Positions 53,252 to 63,139 are shown, counted from the stretch's first letter. The stretch is DNA of 64,000 nucleotides from Sphingobium sp. OAS761 (GCF_024168485.1 NZ_JALJVY010000003.1:124001-188000), one strand, 5' to 3'. The notes: generated by a model from the letters alone, not told the origin. Numbers and translations: made by a program.

Positions 53252-53917
53252 ATGGATCGCCGCAATTTTACCAAGCTCGCGCTCGGCGGGTTCGCTTTAA
53301 CCTTTCTCTCCGACAGCATCGGCCGCGCCGCGCCGTCGAACATTCCCGACGCAAAACCCGCAACGCCGCCTCCGGTTCCGCCGATGCCGCGCGCTGCTCC
53401 GCTCAAACCCTATGCCGCATTGCTGGAGCGGGCGAAGACGGCGCTCGACACCCATGATTTCGCGCTGCGCGATCGGGTCGCCATCGCGGACTTCAACGCC
53501 CCGTCCCGGGATTTGCGGTTGCATGTGGTCGACCTGATGAACGGGCAGGCGCTCAGCTATCTCGTCGCGCACGGCCGGGGATCGGACCCGGAACATTCCG
53601 GGTGGGTCCATCGCTTTTCCAACGAGTTCGAATCGCTGGCAAGCTGCGCCGGTGCCTTTCGCACCGGCGAATCCTATTTCGGCCAGCATGGTCAGGCGAT
53701 GCGGCTGATGGGCCTCGACCCGCAAAACTGCAATGCCGAACCCCGCGCCATCGTCGTCCATGGCGCCGACTATGTGACCGAAGATCATGTCGCGACCTGG
53801 GGGAAATGCGGACGCAGCGAAGGATGCTTCGCGGTCGCGCCGCACATCGTGCCGCAATTGCTGGGCCTGCTGGGCACCGGACGGCTGCTCTACGCCGACA
53901 AGGTCAGCGCTGCCTGA
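53252..53917 (+). CDS. Tat-exported L,D-transpeptidase-like protein
   Basis: 221 aa from ATG 53252. The N-terminus 'MDRRNFTKLALGGFALTFL' is a twin-arginine (RRxFxK) signal. 'VVHGADYVTEDHVATWGKCGRSEGCFAVAP' gives the YkuD_2-type active site with Cys in GCFAV and the preceding His. These proteins probably act on peptidoglycan crosslinks or anchors. It is one of two such enzymes in this cluster. Confidence 0.88.
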   Translation: MDRRNFTKLALGGFALTFLSDSIGRAAPSNIPDAKPATPPPVPPMPRAAPLKPYAALLERAKTALDTHDFALRDRVAIADFNAPSRDLRLHVVDLMNGQALSYLVAHGRGSDPEHSGWVHRFSNEFESLASCAGAFRTGESYFGQHGQAMRLMGLDPQNCNAEPRAIVVHGADYVTEDHVATWGKCGRSEGCFAVAPHIVPQLLGLLGTGRLLYADKVSAA

Positions 53918-53983
53918 AGGCGCCACCCTGCGGCGGGGAAGGCGGGCGGCGCCGTCACGGCCCCGCCCCCTTCCAGGTCATGA

Positions 53984-54793
53984 TCAGCCGGCGCCGGCGC
54001 CGGTCATCACCGCTATCGAAGGCTTGTTGGTCGCGTCGATCGTGCCGTCGGCCATCATTGCCTTGCCCATGGTGATCGCTTCGTCGCGCAATCCTTCCTC
54101 CATGGATGTCTGGCTGGCGCCGATCAGAGCGGACAACAGGATATTCTTGCTGACCGCATCGGCCGGCTGCGCCGAAACCGACGTGCGCGCCAAGGCCAGC
54201 GCTTCGGTATAATAGGGGTCCGCGCCGTCCGTATCCTGCTTGCCCAGCTTCTGGTTGCCCAGCTGGATCAGGATTCCGGCCAGGATATTGCGGCTGGCGG
54301 CATCCTCGGGCTTGGCTTCGACCACCTTGCGCCAATAGGGCAGCGACTGGTCATACAGCGCGATCACCTTGTCCATCTGGCCCAGCGCGCCATAGGCCGC
54401 CGCATCGGCATACAGCGCGTTTGCAAGGAAATTGACATTGTCGATCTTCGACGGATCGGCTTCCACCGCGGTGCGGATCGCCGGGATCGCCATGTCATAT
54501 TTGGCGACGGCGCCGGCATTGTCGCCCGCCTGCTGTGCGCTCTGACCGGCGGTGAAATCGGTCACCGCCTGGTTGAAGGCGGCAATCTCGTCCGGCGTCA
54601 TCTCGCGTGCCGCCGGTGCCGCCTCGGCCGGTGCCGAAGCCTCGGCAGCGGCATCAGCCTCGGCTGGCGCCTGCTCGACCGGGGTCTGGGCGGCTGGGGT
54701 CTGGGCGGCCGGAGCCTGCTGGGCGAATGCGGACGTGGCGATCGCTACCGGCGCGGAAAGGGTCAGCAACGTCAAAATCGCGGTCTTGGCCAA
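53984..54793 (-). CDS. Secreted TPR-like protein
   Basis: 269 aa from TTG 54793, with GGAG eight bases upstream; starts further out add an unlikely basic stretch. Signal peptide ('ILTLLTLSAPVAIATSAFA'), an Ala/Pro/Glu-rich linker with QTP-type repeats, then TPR-like helices ('AVAKYDMAIPAIRTAVEADPSKID', 'LYADAAAYGALGQMDKVIALYDQSL', 'ASRNILAGILIQLGNQKLGKQD'). The role is probably protein-protein contact in the periplasm. Confidence 0.8.
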   Translation of the reverse strand: MAKTAILTLLTLSAPVAIATSAFAQQAPAAQTPAAQTPVEQAPAEADAAAEASAPAEAAPAAREMTPDEIAAFNQAVTDFTAGQSAQQAGDNAGAVAKYDMAIPAIRTAVEADPSKIDNVNFLANALYADAAAYGALGQMDKVIALYDQSLPYWRKVVEAKPEDAASRNILAGILIQLGNQKLGKQDTDGADPYYTEALALARTSVSAQPADAVSKNILLSALIGASQTSMEEGLRDEAITMGKAMMADGTIDATNKPSIAVMTGAGAG

Positions 54794-54901
54794 AGTCTCG
54801 TCTCCTCGGTGTAGCCATTGGCGGAATCGGTACGGCGCAAAAACAGCGCGTCTCAACTCCTTCAATGATTGAACCATAACCCGGTTCCCGATCCAGTGGG
54901 C

Positions 54902-55591
54902 TCAACTCATCGCGCAAAAGGCTCCGGCCATGGAAAATTCGGCGGCCCGGCGCGCGCTGCGCGCCGCCGCCTCCGCGTCTTCCCCCCATTGCTCGGCCTG
55001 CCAAGCCTCGTCGAGCTCCGCCAGTTGCCATATGCTTTCGACGTCATGGCCGCCTTCCACGATCGCAAGGCCGCAAATCAGCGATCCGCTGAGCGTCACC
55101 AGCGTCGACAATCCTGTGAGGACGAAAGGATCAAGCGCGACGACGGCGGCTTGCAGCCGGGCCAGCGTCGCTTCGGGCTGGTCGACGGGGATGATCCCCT
55201 GCGTCACCGCAAAACGCACCGCATAGCGGCCCTGCGCCCAATCGAGCAGCGGGTCCCATGCCGCCGCCTGCCGCGCCGCCAGCGCTTCCGGCCCGTCCGC
55301 GCGATAGCAGAGCAGGTCGCTCTGCGCATAACGGGCTATGCCGGCGGCAAAAGCGGCCGGATCGGGCGCCACATGGTCGATGGCGGCGTTCGCCATGCCG
55401 GTAAACGGCATGGACGCGGGATCGACCATGTCGCCCTGCCCGCGCCATTCGGCCGCTACCGCTTCCGCCAGCGCGGGCGTCGGCAGGGTCAGCGGCGCGC
55501 GGGCCGGGGTGCGCACGGGCCTTCCGTCCAGGCGGATGCCCCATCCGCCGCCGTCCGGCAGCACCGAAACCTCGGTATAGAATCGCTTCAT
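54902..55591 (-). CDS. ATP12 family F1-ATPase assembly chaperone
   Basis: 229 aa from ATG 55591 ('MKRFYTEVSVLPDGGGWGIRLDGRPVRTP'). 'MPFTGMANAAIDHV', 'LLCYRADGPEALAARQAAAWDPLLDWAQ' and 'LICGLAIVEGGHDVESIW' are ATP12 signatures; mitochondrial Atp12 protects free F1-alpha subunits. It overlaps the small membrane-protein gene by four bases and is last in a tight run of five minus-strand genes. Confidence 0.92.
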   Translation of the reverse strand: MKRFYTEVSVLPDGGGWGIRLDGRPVRTPARAPLTLPTPALAEAVAAEWRGQGDMVDPASMPFTGMANAAIDHVAPDPAAFAAGIARYAQSDLLCYRADGPEALAARQAAAWDPLLDWAQGRYAVRFAVTQGIIPVDQPEATLARLQAAVVALDPFVLTGLSTLVTLSGSLICGLAIVEGGHDVESIWQLAELDEAWQAEQWGEDAEAAARSARRAAEFSMAGAFCAMS

Positions 55592-55851
55592 CGCGGCGGC
55601 CTCGTGCGGAACAATGCCAGCAACAGGCGCGGCACAACGATGAACTGGAACAGGCCGGTCACGACCATGATCGCACCGAATGCCTTGGCCTTGTCCCCCT
55701 GCACCCAGGAAAAGCGCTGCATGATCGCCAGGAATCCGAACATGACGATGAACGCGCCGGACAGACGGAACAGGCCAATAGCGAAATGGCGCTGGCGTGC
55801 GACCTTCTCGGGATCGACGGGATCGGGCGGCGGCGGGGGATCGTCTGTCAT
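55588..55851 (-). CDS. Small two-span membrane protein
   Basis: 87 aa. A Pro/Asp-rich N-terminus is followed by two hydrophobic segments, 'GLFRLSGAFIVMFGFLAIM' (about 28-46) and 'AFGAIMVVTGLFQFIVVPRLLLAL' (about 58-80). The family is not known to me. Its four-base overlaps with both ATP12 and the HAD gene indicate translational coupling, common for such small alphaproteobacterial proteins. Confidence 0.75.
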   Translation of the reverse strand: MTDDPPPPPDPVDPEKVARQRHFAIGLFRLSGAFIVMFGFLAIMQRFSWVQGDKAKAFGAIMVVTGLFQFIVVPRLLLALFRTRPPR

Positions 55852-56507
55852 GGCAGGCCGATATGGCGGCGCAGATCCGCGCTGTCCACCGCCACCGCAT
55901 GGGCGCCCGCGCGCACCAGATCGTCGGGCAGGTGATAGCCCCAGCCGACGCCGATGCTGCGCACGCCTGCGGCCCGCCCCATGTCGATGTCGAAACTGGT
56001 ATCGCCGATCATCACGGTTGTCTCCGGCACGGCGCCCGCCTCCGCCATCGCGGTCAGCAACATGGACGGGTGCGGCTTGGACGGATGCCGATCGGCGGTC
56101 TGGAGCGTGACGAAGCGATCGATGATGCCATGGTGGGTGAGGCACAGGGCAAGGCCGCGATCCGACTTGCCGGTCGCCACGCCCAGCAACCAGCCGGCAC
56201 CGTCCAGTTCGCGCACCAGATCGGCGATGCCGGGATAGAGCGGTTCGGACACCGCATTTTCCCGACGCAGCGCCTGAAAGGCCAGCTTGTAGCGTTCGGA
56301 CAGATGATTGTGGAAATCCGCGTCCGCATCGGGCAGCAGCCGCGCCATGGCGATGGGCAGCGACAATCCGACCACCGCCAGGATCGCCAGCCGCTGCGGC
56401 GGGGGCAGGCTGGCGCCCTCGAACGCCCGGATCATGGCGGTGCAGATATTATGCTGGCTGTCGACCAGCGTCCCGTCGCAATCGAATACGGCCAGCCGGT
56501 TGCTCAT
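55848..56507 (-). CDS. HAD-family phosphatase (phosphoglycolate phosphatase-like)
   Basis: 219 aa from ATG 56507. HAD motifs are complete: 'VFDCDGTLVDSQ' (nucleophile Asp), 'GVATGKSDRG', Lys in 'PSKPHPSM', and 'VMIGDTSFDIDMGRAAG'. The sequence is closest to Gph/PpaX-type enzymes. It overlaps the pseudouridine synthase gene by four bases. Confidence 0.92.
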   Translation of the reverse strand: MSNRLAVFDCDGTLVDSQHNICTAMIRAFEGASLPPPQRLAILAVVGLSLPIAMARLLPDADADFHNHLSERYKLAFQALRRENAVSEPLYPGIADLVRELDGAGWLLGVATGKSDRGLALCLTHHGIIDRFVTLQTADRHPSKPHPSMLLTAMAEAGAVPETTVMIGDTSFDIDMGRAAGVRSIGVGWGYHLPDDLVRAGAHAVAVDSADLRRHIGLP

Positions 56508-57841
56508 GAACGGCGGGCACTCCCGCGCGACCGGCGCTCGCCCCGCCGCTCCTTGCGCACCTGCTTGGCATGCTGGCGGGCGACCTTCTTCTCGTCCTCG
56601 CGCGTGGGCGTGCGGTCGATCTCGTCGTCCAGCGGCAGCCTGCCCAGTGCCAGGTCGAATCCCAGATCGGCCAGGCTGTCGGCGAAATGCGCCGGCAGTT
56701 CCGCCGTCACGTCCACGCGCCCGCCATCGGGATGGTCCACCCGGATGCGACGCGCGTGCAGGTGCATCTTGCGGCTGATGGTGCCGCTCAGGAATGCATC
56801 CTTGCCGCCATATTTGCCGTCGCCCACGATCGGATGGCCAATGGCCGCCATATGGACGCGCAACTGATGGGTCCGTCCGGTATAGGGCTGCAATTCCACC
56901 CAGGCCGCGCGGTTGCCCGCACGCTCTATCACGCGGTAGCGCGACCGGGCGGGCAATCCTTCCGCCTCGTCCACATGCATCTTCTCGCCCCCGGTGCCCG
57001 GTTGCTTGGCGATGGGCAGTTCGACCATCCCGTCCTCGATCGACGGGACGCCGACCACCAGCGCCCAATAGACCTTGCGCGCGGTCCGGCTGGAAAAGCT
57101 CTTGGCGAAATGCGCCGCCGAGCGGGCGGTACGCGCGAGCAGCAGCGCCCCGGACGTGTCCTTGTCCAGCCGGTGGACCAGCTTGGGTCGCGCATCGAGG
57201 TCGAAACAGAGCGCGTCGAGCAGCTTGTCGACATGCTCGTCCGTCTTGGTGCCGCCCTGCGTGGCGAGGCCGGGCGGCTTGTTGATCACGATGGCCTGTG
57301 CGTCGCGGTGGATCACCATGTCCTTGGCGTAGGCGATCTGGTCGGGGCTCAGCTCGACACGGGGTCGCTGCGGCCGCACGCTTTCCACTTTGGGCTCGGC
57401 GGGAGGCACGCGGATCTGCTGCCCTTCGGCGATGCGGTCGCCCGGCGCGGCCCGTGCGCCGTCGACGCGCAACTGGCCGGTGCGGGCCCAGCGCGACACG
57501 AGATTGAAGCTGACGTCGGGCAGGTGCCGCTGGAACCAGCGGTCTAGGCGGATGCCGTCGTCGTCCGCCGCGACGCGAAACTGGCGCACGTCCGGCGCCG
57601 CGCCTTTGGGCGGCGCAGCACGGGGGGCGGCGGGCCGCGCCGGCGCGACCTTCTGTGCCGGCGCCTTCAGTGGTGGCGCCTTTGCTCCGGCGGCGGGTCG
57701 GGCGCGGGGCTTGTCGCCTTCGGGCTGGCGGGCGCGGGCAGCCTTGGCCGCGCCGCGCGCGCGACCGGGCGCGGGCTTGCGCGCTTCGGGCTTGCCGCCC
57801 CGCGACGTCCCGCTTCCCTTGCCGGGCGGCCGGCCCTTCAT
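56504..57841 (-). CDS. RluA family pseudouridine synthase
   Basis: 445 aa. A basic, Ala/Pro-rich N-terminal extension of about 90 residues precedes an S4-like RNA-binding segment and the catalytic domain with 'VHRLDKDTSGALLLARTA' (catalytic Asp). 'LQPYTGRTHQLRVHMA' and 'GDGKYGG' follow. It converts uridine to pseudouridine in 23S rRNA or tRNA; the exact position is not determinable. The basic extension is longer than in most relatives and may help RNA binding. Confidence 0.93.
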   Translation of the reverse strand: MKGRPPGKGSGTSRGGKPEARKPAPGRARGAAKAARARQPEGDKPRARPAAGAKAPPLKAPAQKVAPARPAAPRAAPPKGAAPDVRQFRVAADDDGIRLDRWFQRHLPDVSFNLVSRWARTGQLRVDGARAAPGDRIAEGQQIRVPPAEPKVESVRPQRPRVELSPDQIAYAKDMVIHRDAQAIVINKPPGLATQGGTKTDEHVDKLLDALCFDLDARPKLVHRLDKDTSGALLLARTARSAAHFAKSFSSRTARKVYWALVVGVPSIEDGMVELPIAKQPGTGGEKMHVDEAEGLPARSRYRVIERAGNRAAWVELQPYTGRTHQLRVHMAAIGHPIVGDGKYGGKDAFLSGTISRKMHLHARRIRVDHPDGGRVDVTAELPAHFADSLADLGFDLALGRLPLDDEIDRTPTREDEKKVARQHAKQVRKERRGERRSRGSARRS

Positions 57842-58227
57842 GCGACGCTCCGCATGATCTGAAGCCCCAGCGCCAGCGCGACGACCGCACCCACCAGCGA
57901 CGCCAGCGCATAGGCGACGCCCAGCGCCCATTGGCCACGCTCGATCAGCAGCATCGTTTCCAGGCTGAAGGAGGAAAAGGTGGTGAACCCGCCCAGCAGG
58001 CCGACGCCCAGCAACAGGCGGATCGGTTCGCCCGTCCCGGCACCGGCATGGGCGCGCGCCAGCCAGCCGGCCAGCAGCCCCATCGCCAGTCCCCCCAGCA
58101 GATTGGCGGCGAACGTGCCCCACGGCCAGGACGCGCCGGGCGCCAGATGGCCGGCGATCCGCCCCAGCAGATAGCGCGCCCCGGCCCCCACGGCGCCGCC
58201 GCCCATCACGATAAGCAAATTTGTCAT
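57838..58227 (-). CDS. crcB: Fluoride efflux protein CrcB
   Basis: 129 aa, four membrane spans. 'GGGAVGAGARYLLGR', 'WGTFAANLLGG' and 'GLLGGFTTFSSFSLE' are the Fluc/CrcB signatures, including the Asn and Phe residues lining the fluoride pore. It works as a dual-topology dimer. I see no fluoride riboswitch upstream. It is first in the run to ATP12 and is coupled to rluA by a four-base overlap. Confidence 0.95.
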   Translation of the reverse strand: MTNLLIVMGGGAVGAGARYLLGRIAGHLAPGASWPWGTFAANLLGGLAMGLLAGWLARAHAGAGTGEPIRLLLGVGLLGGFTTFSSFSLETMLLIERGQWALGVAYALASLVGAVVALALGLQIMRSVA

Positions 58228-58285
58228 GGAATATGCCCTATCGCGAAACCGCGTGGGGGGAAAGCATGCAGGTCCCCCGCGCGCA

Positions 58286-60460
58286 CTATTGCGGCCGCGG
58301 GTCGATCCGCAGCCCCGCGAAGTGGGCGAGGAAGGCATAACTGTCGGCATATTCGTCGATCAGCTTGTCGACGGGCTTGCCCGCGCCGTGCCCGGCCCGG
58401 CTTTCGACGCGGATAAGGTGCGGCCGGTCGCCGATGTCCGCGGCCTGGAGCGCGGCCGCATATTTGAAGCTGTGCGCCGGAACCACCCGGTCGTCGGTAT
58501 CGGCCGTCGTGACGAGGATGGCGGGATAATCCTTGCCCGATCCGATATTATGATAGGGCGAATAGCCGTAGAGCAGGGGAAAGTCGGCCGCCTTTTCCGG
58601 CGACCCATAATCGTCGACCCAATATCGTCCGGCGGTAAAGCGGTCGAACCGCAGCATGTCCATCACGCCCACGACCGGCAGCGCGGCGGCGAACAGGTCG
58701 GGCCGCTGGTTCACGACCGCGCCGACCAGCAGGCCGCCGTTGGACCGCCCCTCGATCGCCAGCCCGTCGGCCGGCGTATAGCCGTTGGCCTTCAGCCATT
58801 CCGCCCCGGCAATGAAATCGTCGAACACATTCTGCTTGTTCGCGCCGCGCCCGGCCTCGTGCCACGCCTTCCCGAACTCGCCGCCGCCGCGCAGGTTGGC
58901 GATGGCATAGACGCCGCCCTGCTCCAGCCAGGCCATGCGCGTCGCCGAATAGCCCGGCGTCAGCGAAATGTTGAAGCCGCCATAGCCGTACAGGATGGTC
59001 GGCGCCGCGATCGCATGGTCGGCCAGCGCCTTCTTGCGCAGGATGGTAATGGGAATGAGCGTGCCGTCCTTCGACGGATAGACGCGCTGTTCTATCCCAT
59101 ATTCGTCCGGGTCGAACGGCAGGTCCGGACGGGCGAACAATGCGCTTTGCAGGGTCGCCGTGTCGAAACGATAGATGCTGGACGGCGTGACGAAGCCGGA
59201 AAAGCTGAAGAACGTCTCCGGGTCGCCCGCCCGTCCGCCAAAGCCCGCCGCCGTACCGAATCCGGGCATCGGGACGTCGCCGACCTTGGTCCCGTCCAGT
59301 TCCACCAGTTCGGCGATCGTCTGCGCGTCGCGCATATAGGCCAGGATCAGGCGGTTGCCGACCAGCGATCCCCCCGCCAGCGTGTCCGCTCGCTCCGGCA
59401 CCACTTCGCGCGCGCGCCGGCCCGGGCGCGACGCATCGAGCGTGACGATGCGGCGGCGGACGGCGCGGTCGTCGGTCAGGAAATAGAGGATCGCGCCCTT
59501 GCTGCCGATCAGCCGCCAGTCGTGCGCGGGCCCGCGCACCAGCCGGCGCAGCACCGGGACGCCATCCCCCAGCGCGGCGACATGGATTTCGCGGCGCGGA
59601 TCGATACCTTCGAACGAGGACACGACCAGCCAGGCGCCATCGCCGGTCACCTGCGCCTGATGGCTGAGTTCGGGCCGGTCGGGCGTGGCGTGGATCAGCC
59701 GGTCGTCGGCCTGCGCGGTGCCGACGCGGTGGTAATAGAGCTGCTGCCCCTGATTGGCGGAGCGAAAGGTTTCACCCGGCGCCGGGGCGGGAAAGCGCGA
59801 ATAGAAAAAACCCTCGCCCCGGCCGTCCCAGGCTATCTGAGAGAATTTGACCCATTGCACAGTGTCGTCGAGCGTCCGGCCGCTGTCGACGTCGAGCACC
59901 CGCAACGTCCGCCAGTCGCTGCCCGCGTCCTGCACCGCGAATGCCAGGTGACGGCCGTCCGGCGCGGGCGACCATTCGGCAAGCGCCGCGGCGCCGTCCC
60001 GCGACCAGCCATTGGGGTCGATCAGCAGGCGCTGCTTCCCGTCCAGCCCTTCGCGGACATAGAGCGGCGTCTGGTTCTCCAGCCCCTTGTTATAACCGAA
60101 GAAATAGCGGCCTCCCGCCTTGCGCGGCACGGTGTAGCGGCCATGGGCGTAAAGCGCCTCCATCCGGGCCTTCAGCGCCTCGCGGCCCGGCAGCGCGTCG
60201 ATATAGCGGCGGGTCAGCGCATTTTCCGACTCCACCCAGTCGCGCACAGCCGGATCGGCACGCACGTCATTTTCCAGCCAGCGATAGGGATCGGCGACCT
60301 TGACGCCGAAATGATCCTCCACCAGGTCGAGCCGCGCCGCCGCCGGGTAGCGGGTGACGGCGCGCGTCGGCGCGATGTCCGCGCCGTCCATGGCCCAGGC
60401 GGCCGGCTGCATGCCCAGCAGCAGGATCGCCGGCAGGGCCGACCGGATCAGGGTACGCAT
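58286..60460 (-). CDS. Prolyl oligopeptidase family serine protease
   Basis: 724 aa from ATG 60460. A signal peptide ('[20 protein letters not shown]') is followed by 'DPYRWLEND', a beta-propeller and a catalytic domain with '[15 protein letters not shown]', '[16 protein letters not shown]', Ser in '[12 protein letters not shown]', Asp in '[13 protein letters not shown]', and His in '[10 protein letters not shown]'. It is probably periplasmic and cleaves proline-containing peptides. Confidence 0.95.
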   Translation of the reverse strand: MRTLIRSALPAILLLGMQPAAWAMDGADIAPTRAVTRYPAAARLDLVEDHFGVKVADPYRWLENDVRADPAVRDWVESENALTRRYIDALPGREALKARMEALYAHGRYTVPRKAGGRYFFGYNKGLENQTPLYVREGLDGKQRLLIDPNGWSRDGAAALAEWSPAPDGRHLAFAVQDAGSDWRTLRVLDVDSGRTLDDTVQWVKFSQIAWDGRGEGFFYSRFPAPAPGETFRSANQGQQLYYHRVGTAQADDRLIHATPDRPELSHQAQVTGDGAWLVVSSFEGIDPRREIHVAALGDGVPVLRRLVRGPAHDWRLIGSKGAILYFLTDDRAVRRRIVTLDASRPGRRAREVVPERADTLAGGSLVGNRLILAYMRDAQTIAELVELDGTKVGDVPMPGFGTAAGFGGRAGDPETFFSFSGFVTPSSIYRFDTATLQSALFARPDLPFDPDEYGIEQRVYPSKDGTLIPITILRKKALADHAIAAPTILYGYGGFNISLTPGYSATRMAWLEQGGVYAIANLRGGGEFGKAWHEAGRGANKQNVFDDFIAGAEWLKANGYTPADGLAIEGRSNGGLLVGAVVNQRPDLFAAALPVVGVMDMLRFDRFTAGRYWVDDYGSPEKAADFPLLYGYSPYHNIGSGKDYPAILVTTADTDDRVVPAHSFKYAAALQAADIGDRPHLIRVESRAGHGAGKPVDKLIDEYADSYAFLAHFAGLRIDPRPQ

Positions 60461-60486
60461 CCTCTCCACATCTTTTGTCCAAACAA

Positions 60487-60520
60487 ACAGGCCGCAGCTC
60501 CAGGAGGAGCCACGGCCTGT
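60487..60520 (-). terminator. Intrinsic terminator of the alpha operon
   Basis: ACAGGCCG (60487-60494) pairs with CGGCCTGT (60513-60520), and an inner stem GCTCC/GGAGC closes on AGGA. Read on the minus strand, a T-rich tail follows. It lies 36 bases beyond the rplQ stop codon and separates rplQ from the oligopeptidase gene. Confidence 0.75.
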
Positions 60521-60555
60521 CATAGCATGTTTGTCCCGGTAGCGGGACGCCCGGA

Positions 60556-60981
60556 TCAGGCGGCCTCGAATTCGTCCTCGTCGGCGGTCTGTACCGGGCC
60601 GCTGTCCTGGCCCTTGGCATCGACGTCGCGATCGACCAGTTCGATGATGGCGATCGGTGCGGCGTCGGACGCGCGGAAACCGGCCTTGATCACGCGGGTA
60701 TAGCCGCCGTCGCGATCCTTGTAGCGCTCGGCCAGCACGTCGAACAGCTTGGTCAGCTGCGCATCGTCCTGAAGGCGCGAATGCGCCAGGCGACGGTTGG
60801 ACAGGCCACCCTTCTTCGCCAGCGTGATCAGCTTTTCGACATAGGGACGCAGTTCCTTGGCCTTGGCGGTGCCGGTCAGGATCTGCTCATGCTTGATCAG
60901 CGAGGCGGCCAGGTTGCGGAGCAGGGCGGTACGATGGCCGGCGCTGCGCTGAAGCTTGCGATGACCGATTTTGTGACGCAT
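60556..60981 (-). CDS. rplQ: 50S ribosomal protein L17
   Basis: 141 aa. '[32 protein letters not shown]' and '[19 protein letters not shown]' are definitive. The C-terminal extension after residue 117 is acidic, as in other Alphaproteobacteria. It is last in the rpsM-rpsK-rpoA-rplQ operon; a 122-base spacer with two hairpins precedes it. Confidence 0.99.
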   Translation of the reverse strand: MRHKIGHRKLQRSAGHRTALLRNLAASLIKHEQILTGTAKAKELRPYVEKLITLAKKGGLSNRRLAHSRLQDDAQLTKLFDVLAERYKDRDGGYTRVIKAGFRASDAAPIAIIELVDRDVDAKGQDSGPVQTADEDEFEAA

Positions 60982-61016
60982 GTCTCATTCCTTCGTTCGT
61001 TAAGGGGCCGTTTGAG

Positions 61017-61096
61017 GTACCCCAGACCAGGCAGTTGTCGGGGGTACTGCCCATATCACCCCATAAGGAACCGGGTCGAAGCGACGCCCCGACCCG
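61017..61096 (-). promoter_or_regulatory. Two hairpins in the rpoA-rplQ spacer
   Basis: GTACCCC (61017-61023) pairs with GGGGTAC (61041-61047), and CGGGTCG (61072-61078) with CGACCCG (61090-61096). They fill the 122-nt intercistronic region and could attenuate or process the message. No T-run supports full termination. Confidence 0.45.
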
Positions 61097-61103
61097 CACC
61101 TTG

Positions 61104-62168
61104 TCAACCAAGCAGCTCCTGTTCGAGCTTCTTGGCCATTTCCTCGATATTTTCCGGCGGCCAGCCGGGGATGTCCATGCCCAGGCGCAGGCCCATGGAC
61201 GACAGCACTTCCTTGATCTCGTTCAGCGACTTGCGACCGAAATTCGGGGTGCGCAGCATCTCGGCCTCGGTCTTCTGGACCAGATCGCCGATATAGATGA
61301 TGTTGTCGTTCTTGAGGCAGTTGGCCGAGCGGACCGACAGTTCCAGTTCGTCCACCTTCTTGAGCAGGTAGCGGTTGATCTGGTTCGTGTCGCCTTCGCC
61401 TTCCGTCGCGGCAGCACCGGCGGAATGGCCGGCGGCAGGTGCGGCGGCGGGCAGCGCGTCCTCGAAATGGACGAACAGCTGAAGCTGGTCCTGCAGGATG
61501 CGGGCAGCATAGGCCACCGCGTCTTCCGGCGTGACGGTGCCGTCGGTCTCGACGGTCAGCGACAGCTTGTCATAGTCCAGTTCCTGGCCGACGCGGGTAT
61601 TGTCGACCTTGTAGGCGACCTGGCGCACGGGCGAATAGAGCGCATCGACCGGGATCAGGCCGATGGGGGCATCGGCCGGACGGTTGGCGACGGCGGGGAC
61701 ATAGCCCTTGCCGACGTCGGCGGTCAGTTCCATGTTCAGGGTCGCGCCCTGGTCCAGGTGACAGATCACCAGGTCCGGGTTCATGACCTCAATGTCGCCC
61801 ACGACGCTGATGTCGCCGGCCTTCACCACGGCCGGGCCGGTGGCGGAAAGCTGGAGCCGCTTGGGGCCTTCGCCTTCCATCTTCAGCGCGACCTGCTTGA
61901 TGTTCAGGACGATGTCGGTGACATCCTCACGCACGCCGGCCAGCGACGAGAATTCGTGCAGGACGTTCTCGATCTTGATCGAGGTGACCGCCGCGCCCTG
62001 AAGCGAGGACAGAAGAACCCGGCGCAGCGCGTTGCCGAGCGTCAGGCCGAACCCGCGCTCCAGCGGCTCCGCCACGAACGTCGCCTTCCGCCCGCCGTCA
62101 CCGGCCGGCTTGATTTCCAGCGCGTTGGGCTTCTTCAATTCCTGCCAGTTCTTCATGTTGACAGTCAT
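61104..62168 (-). CDS. rpoA: DNA-directed RNA polymerase subunit alpha
   Basis: 354 aa from ATG 62168. The N-terminal assembly domain ('[30 protein letters not shown]') and the C-terminal DNA-binding domain ('[30 protein letters not shown]') are intact. It scaffolds the polymerase core and contacts UP elements and activators. The linker has an Ala-rich insert ('[17 protein letters not shown]'). Confidence 0.99.
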   Translation of the reverse strand: MTVNMKNWQELKKPNALEIKPAGDGGRKATFVAEPLERGFGLTLGNALRRVLLSSLQGAAVTSIKIENVLHEFSSLAGVREDVTDIVLNIKQVALKMEGEGPKRLQLSATGPAVVKAGDISVVGDIEVMNPDLVICHLDQGATLNMELTADVGKGYVPAVANRPADAPIGLIPVDALYSPVRQVAYKVDNTRVGQELDYDKLSLTVETDGTVTPEDAVAYAARILQDQLQLFVHFEDALPAAAPAAGHSAGAAATEGEGDTNQINRYLLKKVDELELSVRSANCLKNDNIIYIGDLVQKTEAEMLRTPNFGRKSLNEIKEVLSSMGLRLGMDIPGWPPENIEEMAKKLEQELLG

Positions 62169-62189
62169 GTAATTCCCCTGGGGATGGAG

Positions 62190-62232
62190 GCCGGAACGCT
62201 TGAAAATCCTGAACCCGACAGGACGTTCCGGC
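62190..62232 (-). promoter_or_regulatory. Hairpin in the rpsK-rpoA spacer
   Basis: GCCGGAACG (62190-62198) and CGTTCCGGC (62224-62232) are perfect 9-bp arms, with a smaller inner stem TCCT/AGGA. It is 20 bp upstream of the rpoA start on the transcript. It may modulate translation or processing within the operon. Confidence 0.5.
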
Positions 62233-62290
62233 AATGTAAACGGGTGAACGGGGGGCGCGTCCGCCACCCGCTATGAACGGCGTGCTGCGA

Positions 62291-62680
62291 TCAGACGCGA
62301 CGACGCTTGGACGGACGCACGCCATTGTGCGGGATCGGCGTCACGTCGCGGATGGACGTGATGTGAAAGCCGACGGCCTGCAAGGCGCGCAGGGCCGATT
62401 CGCGGCCCGAACCGGGGCCTTTCACTTCGACTTCCAGCGTGCGCACGCCATGTTCGGCGGCCTTGCGACCGGCGTCCTCGGCGCAGACCTGCGCAGCATA
62501 GGGGGTCGACTTGCGGCTGCCCTTGAAGCCCATCATGCCGGCGGAGGACCAGCTGATCGCATTGCCCTGGGCGTCGGTGATGGTCACCATGGTGTTGTTG
62601 AAGCTGGCGTTGACGTGCGCGACGCCGGCCGAGATGTTCTTGCGCTCGCGCCGCTTGATGCGCTGGGGTTCGCGTGCCAT
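62291..62680 (-). CDS. rpsK: 30S ribosomal protein S11
   Basis: 129 aa. '[30 protein letters not shown]' and the C-terminal '[15 protein letters not shown]' are definitive. It lies on the platform of the 30S subunit. Second gene of the alpha operon. Confidence 0.99.
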   Translation of the reverse strand: MAREPQRIKRRERKNISAGVAHVNASFNNTMVTITDAQGNAISWSSAGMMGFKGSRKSTPYAAQVCAEDAGRKAAEHGVRTLEVEVKGPGSGRESALRALQAVGFHITSIRDVTPIPHNGVRPSKRRRV

Positions 62681-62748
62681 TTTGCTCTATCCTACTGAAA
62701 TCGTTGGATGCTGAAGGCATCCCGCTTGGGGGGAACTGCCTCCGGCGG

Positions 62749-62775
62749 AGTAATTCGTCCCCCGGACGAATTACT
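62749..62775 (-). promoter_or_regulatory. Perfect 12-bp hairpin containing the rpsM stop codon
   Basis: AGTAATTCGTCC (62749-62760) and GGACGAATTACT (62764-62775) pair perfectly over a 3-base loop. The rpsM stop codon TAA (62771-62773 on the minus strand) lies inside the stem. No T-run follows. It could stabilise the upstream mRNA or dampen transcription into rpsK. Confidence 0.6.
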
Positions 62776-63139
62776 TCTTCTTGCCGGCGATCGGCTTGGC
62801 CTTGCCCTTGCGGGTGCGCGCATTGGTGTGCGTGCGCTGGCCGCGGACCGGCAGGCCCTTGCGATGACGCAGGCCGCGATAGCAGGCCAGGTCCATCAGG
62901 CGCTTGATGTTCATCGCCGTTTCGCGACGCAGGTCGCCCTCGACCGTCAGGTCGGCGTCGATGGCTTCGCGGATCTGGAGCACTTCGGCGTCCGAAAGGT
63001 CCTGAACGCGGCGGCTGTGGTCGATGCCCAGCTTGTCGGCGATGTCGACGGCGGTCTTGCGGCCGATGCCGTGAATGTAGGTGAGCGCGATGATCACGCG
63101 CTTGTTGGTCGGGATGTTGACACCCGCAATACGTGCCAT
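62771..63139 (-). CDS. rpsM: 30S ribosomal protein S13
   Basis: 122 aa from ATG 63139 ('[30 protein letters not shown]'); the in-frame sequence further upstream is non-conserved. The basic tail '[23 protein letters not shown]' contacts the P site. It is first in the operon here; secY and adk, often upstream in other bacteria, are absent. The stop codon lies in a perfect hairpin. Confidence 0.98.
   Translation of the reverse strand: MARIAGVNIPTNKRVIIALTYIHGIGRKTAVDIADKLGIDHSRRVQDLSDAEVLQIREAIDADLTVEGDLRRETAMNIKRLMDLACYRGLRHRKGLPVRGQRTHTNARTRKGKAKPIAGKKK

Noticed and set aside
54902..55900. 332-residue protein including ATP12
   Set aside because: The first 103 residues are an out-of-frame reading of the coupled membrane-protein gene; ATG 55591 is the ATP12 start.
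58228..58285. Fluoride riboswitch upstream of crcB
   Set aside because: The 58-bp gap is too short and lacks the conserved riboswitch core.
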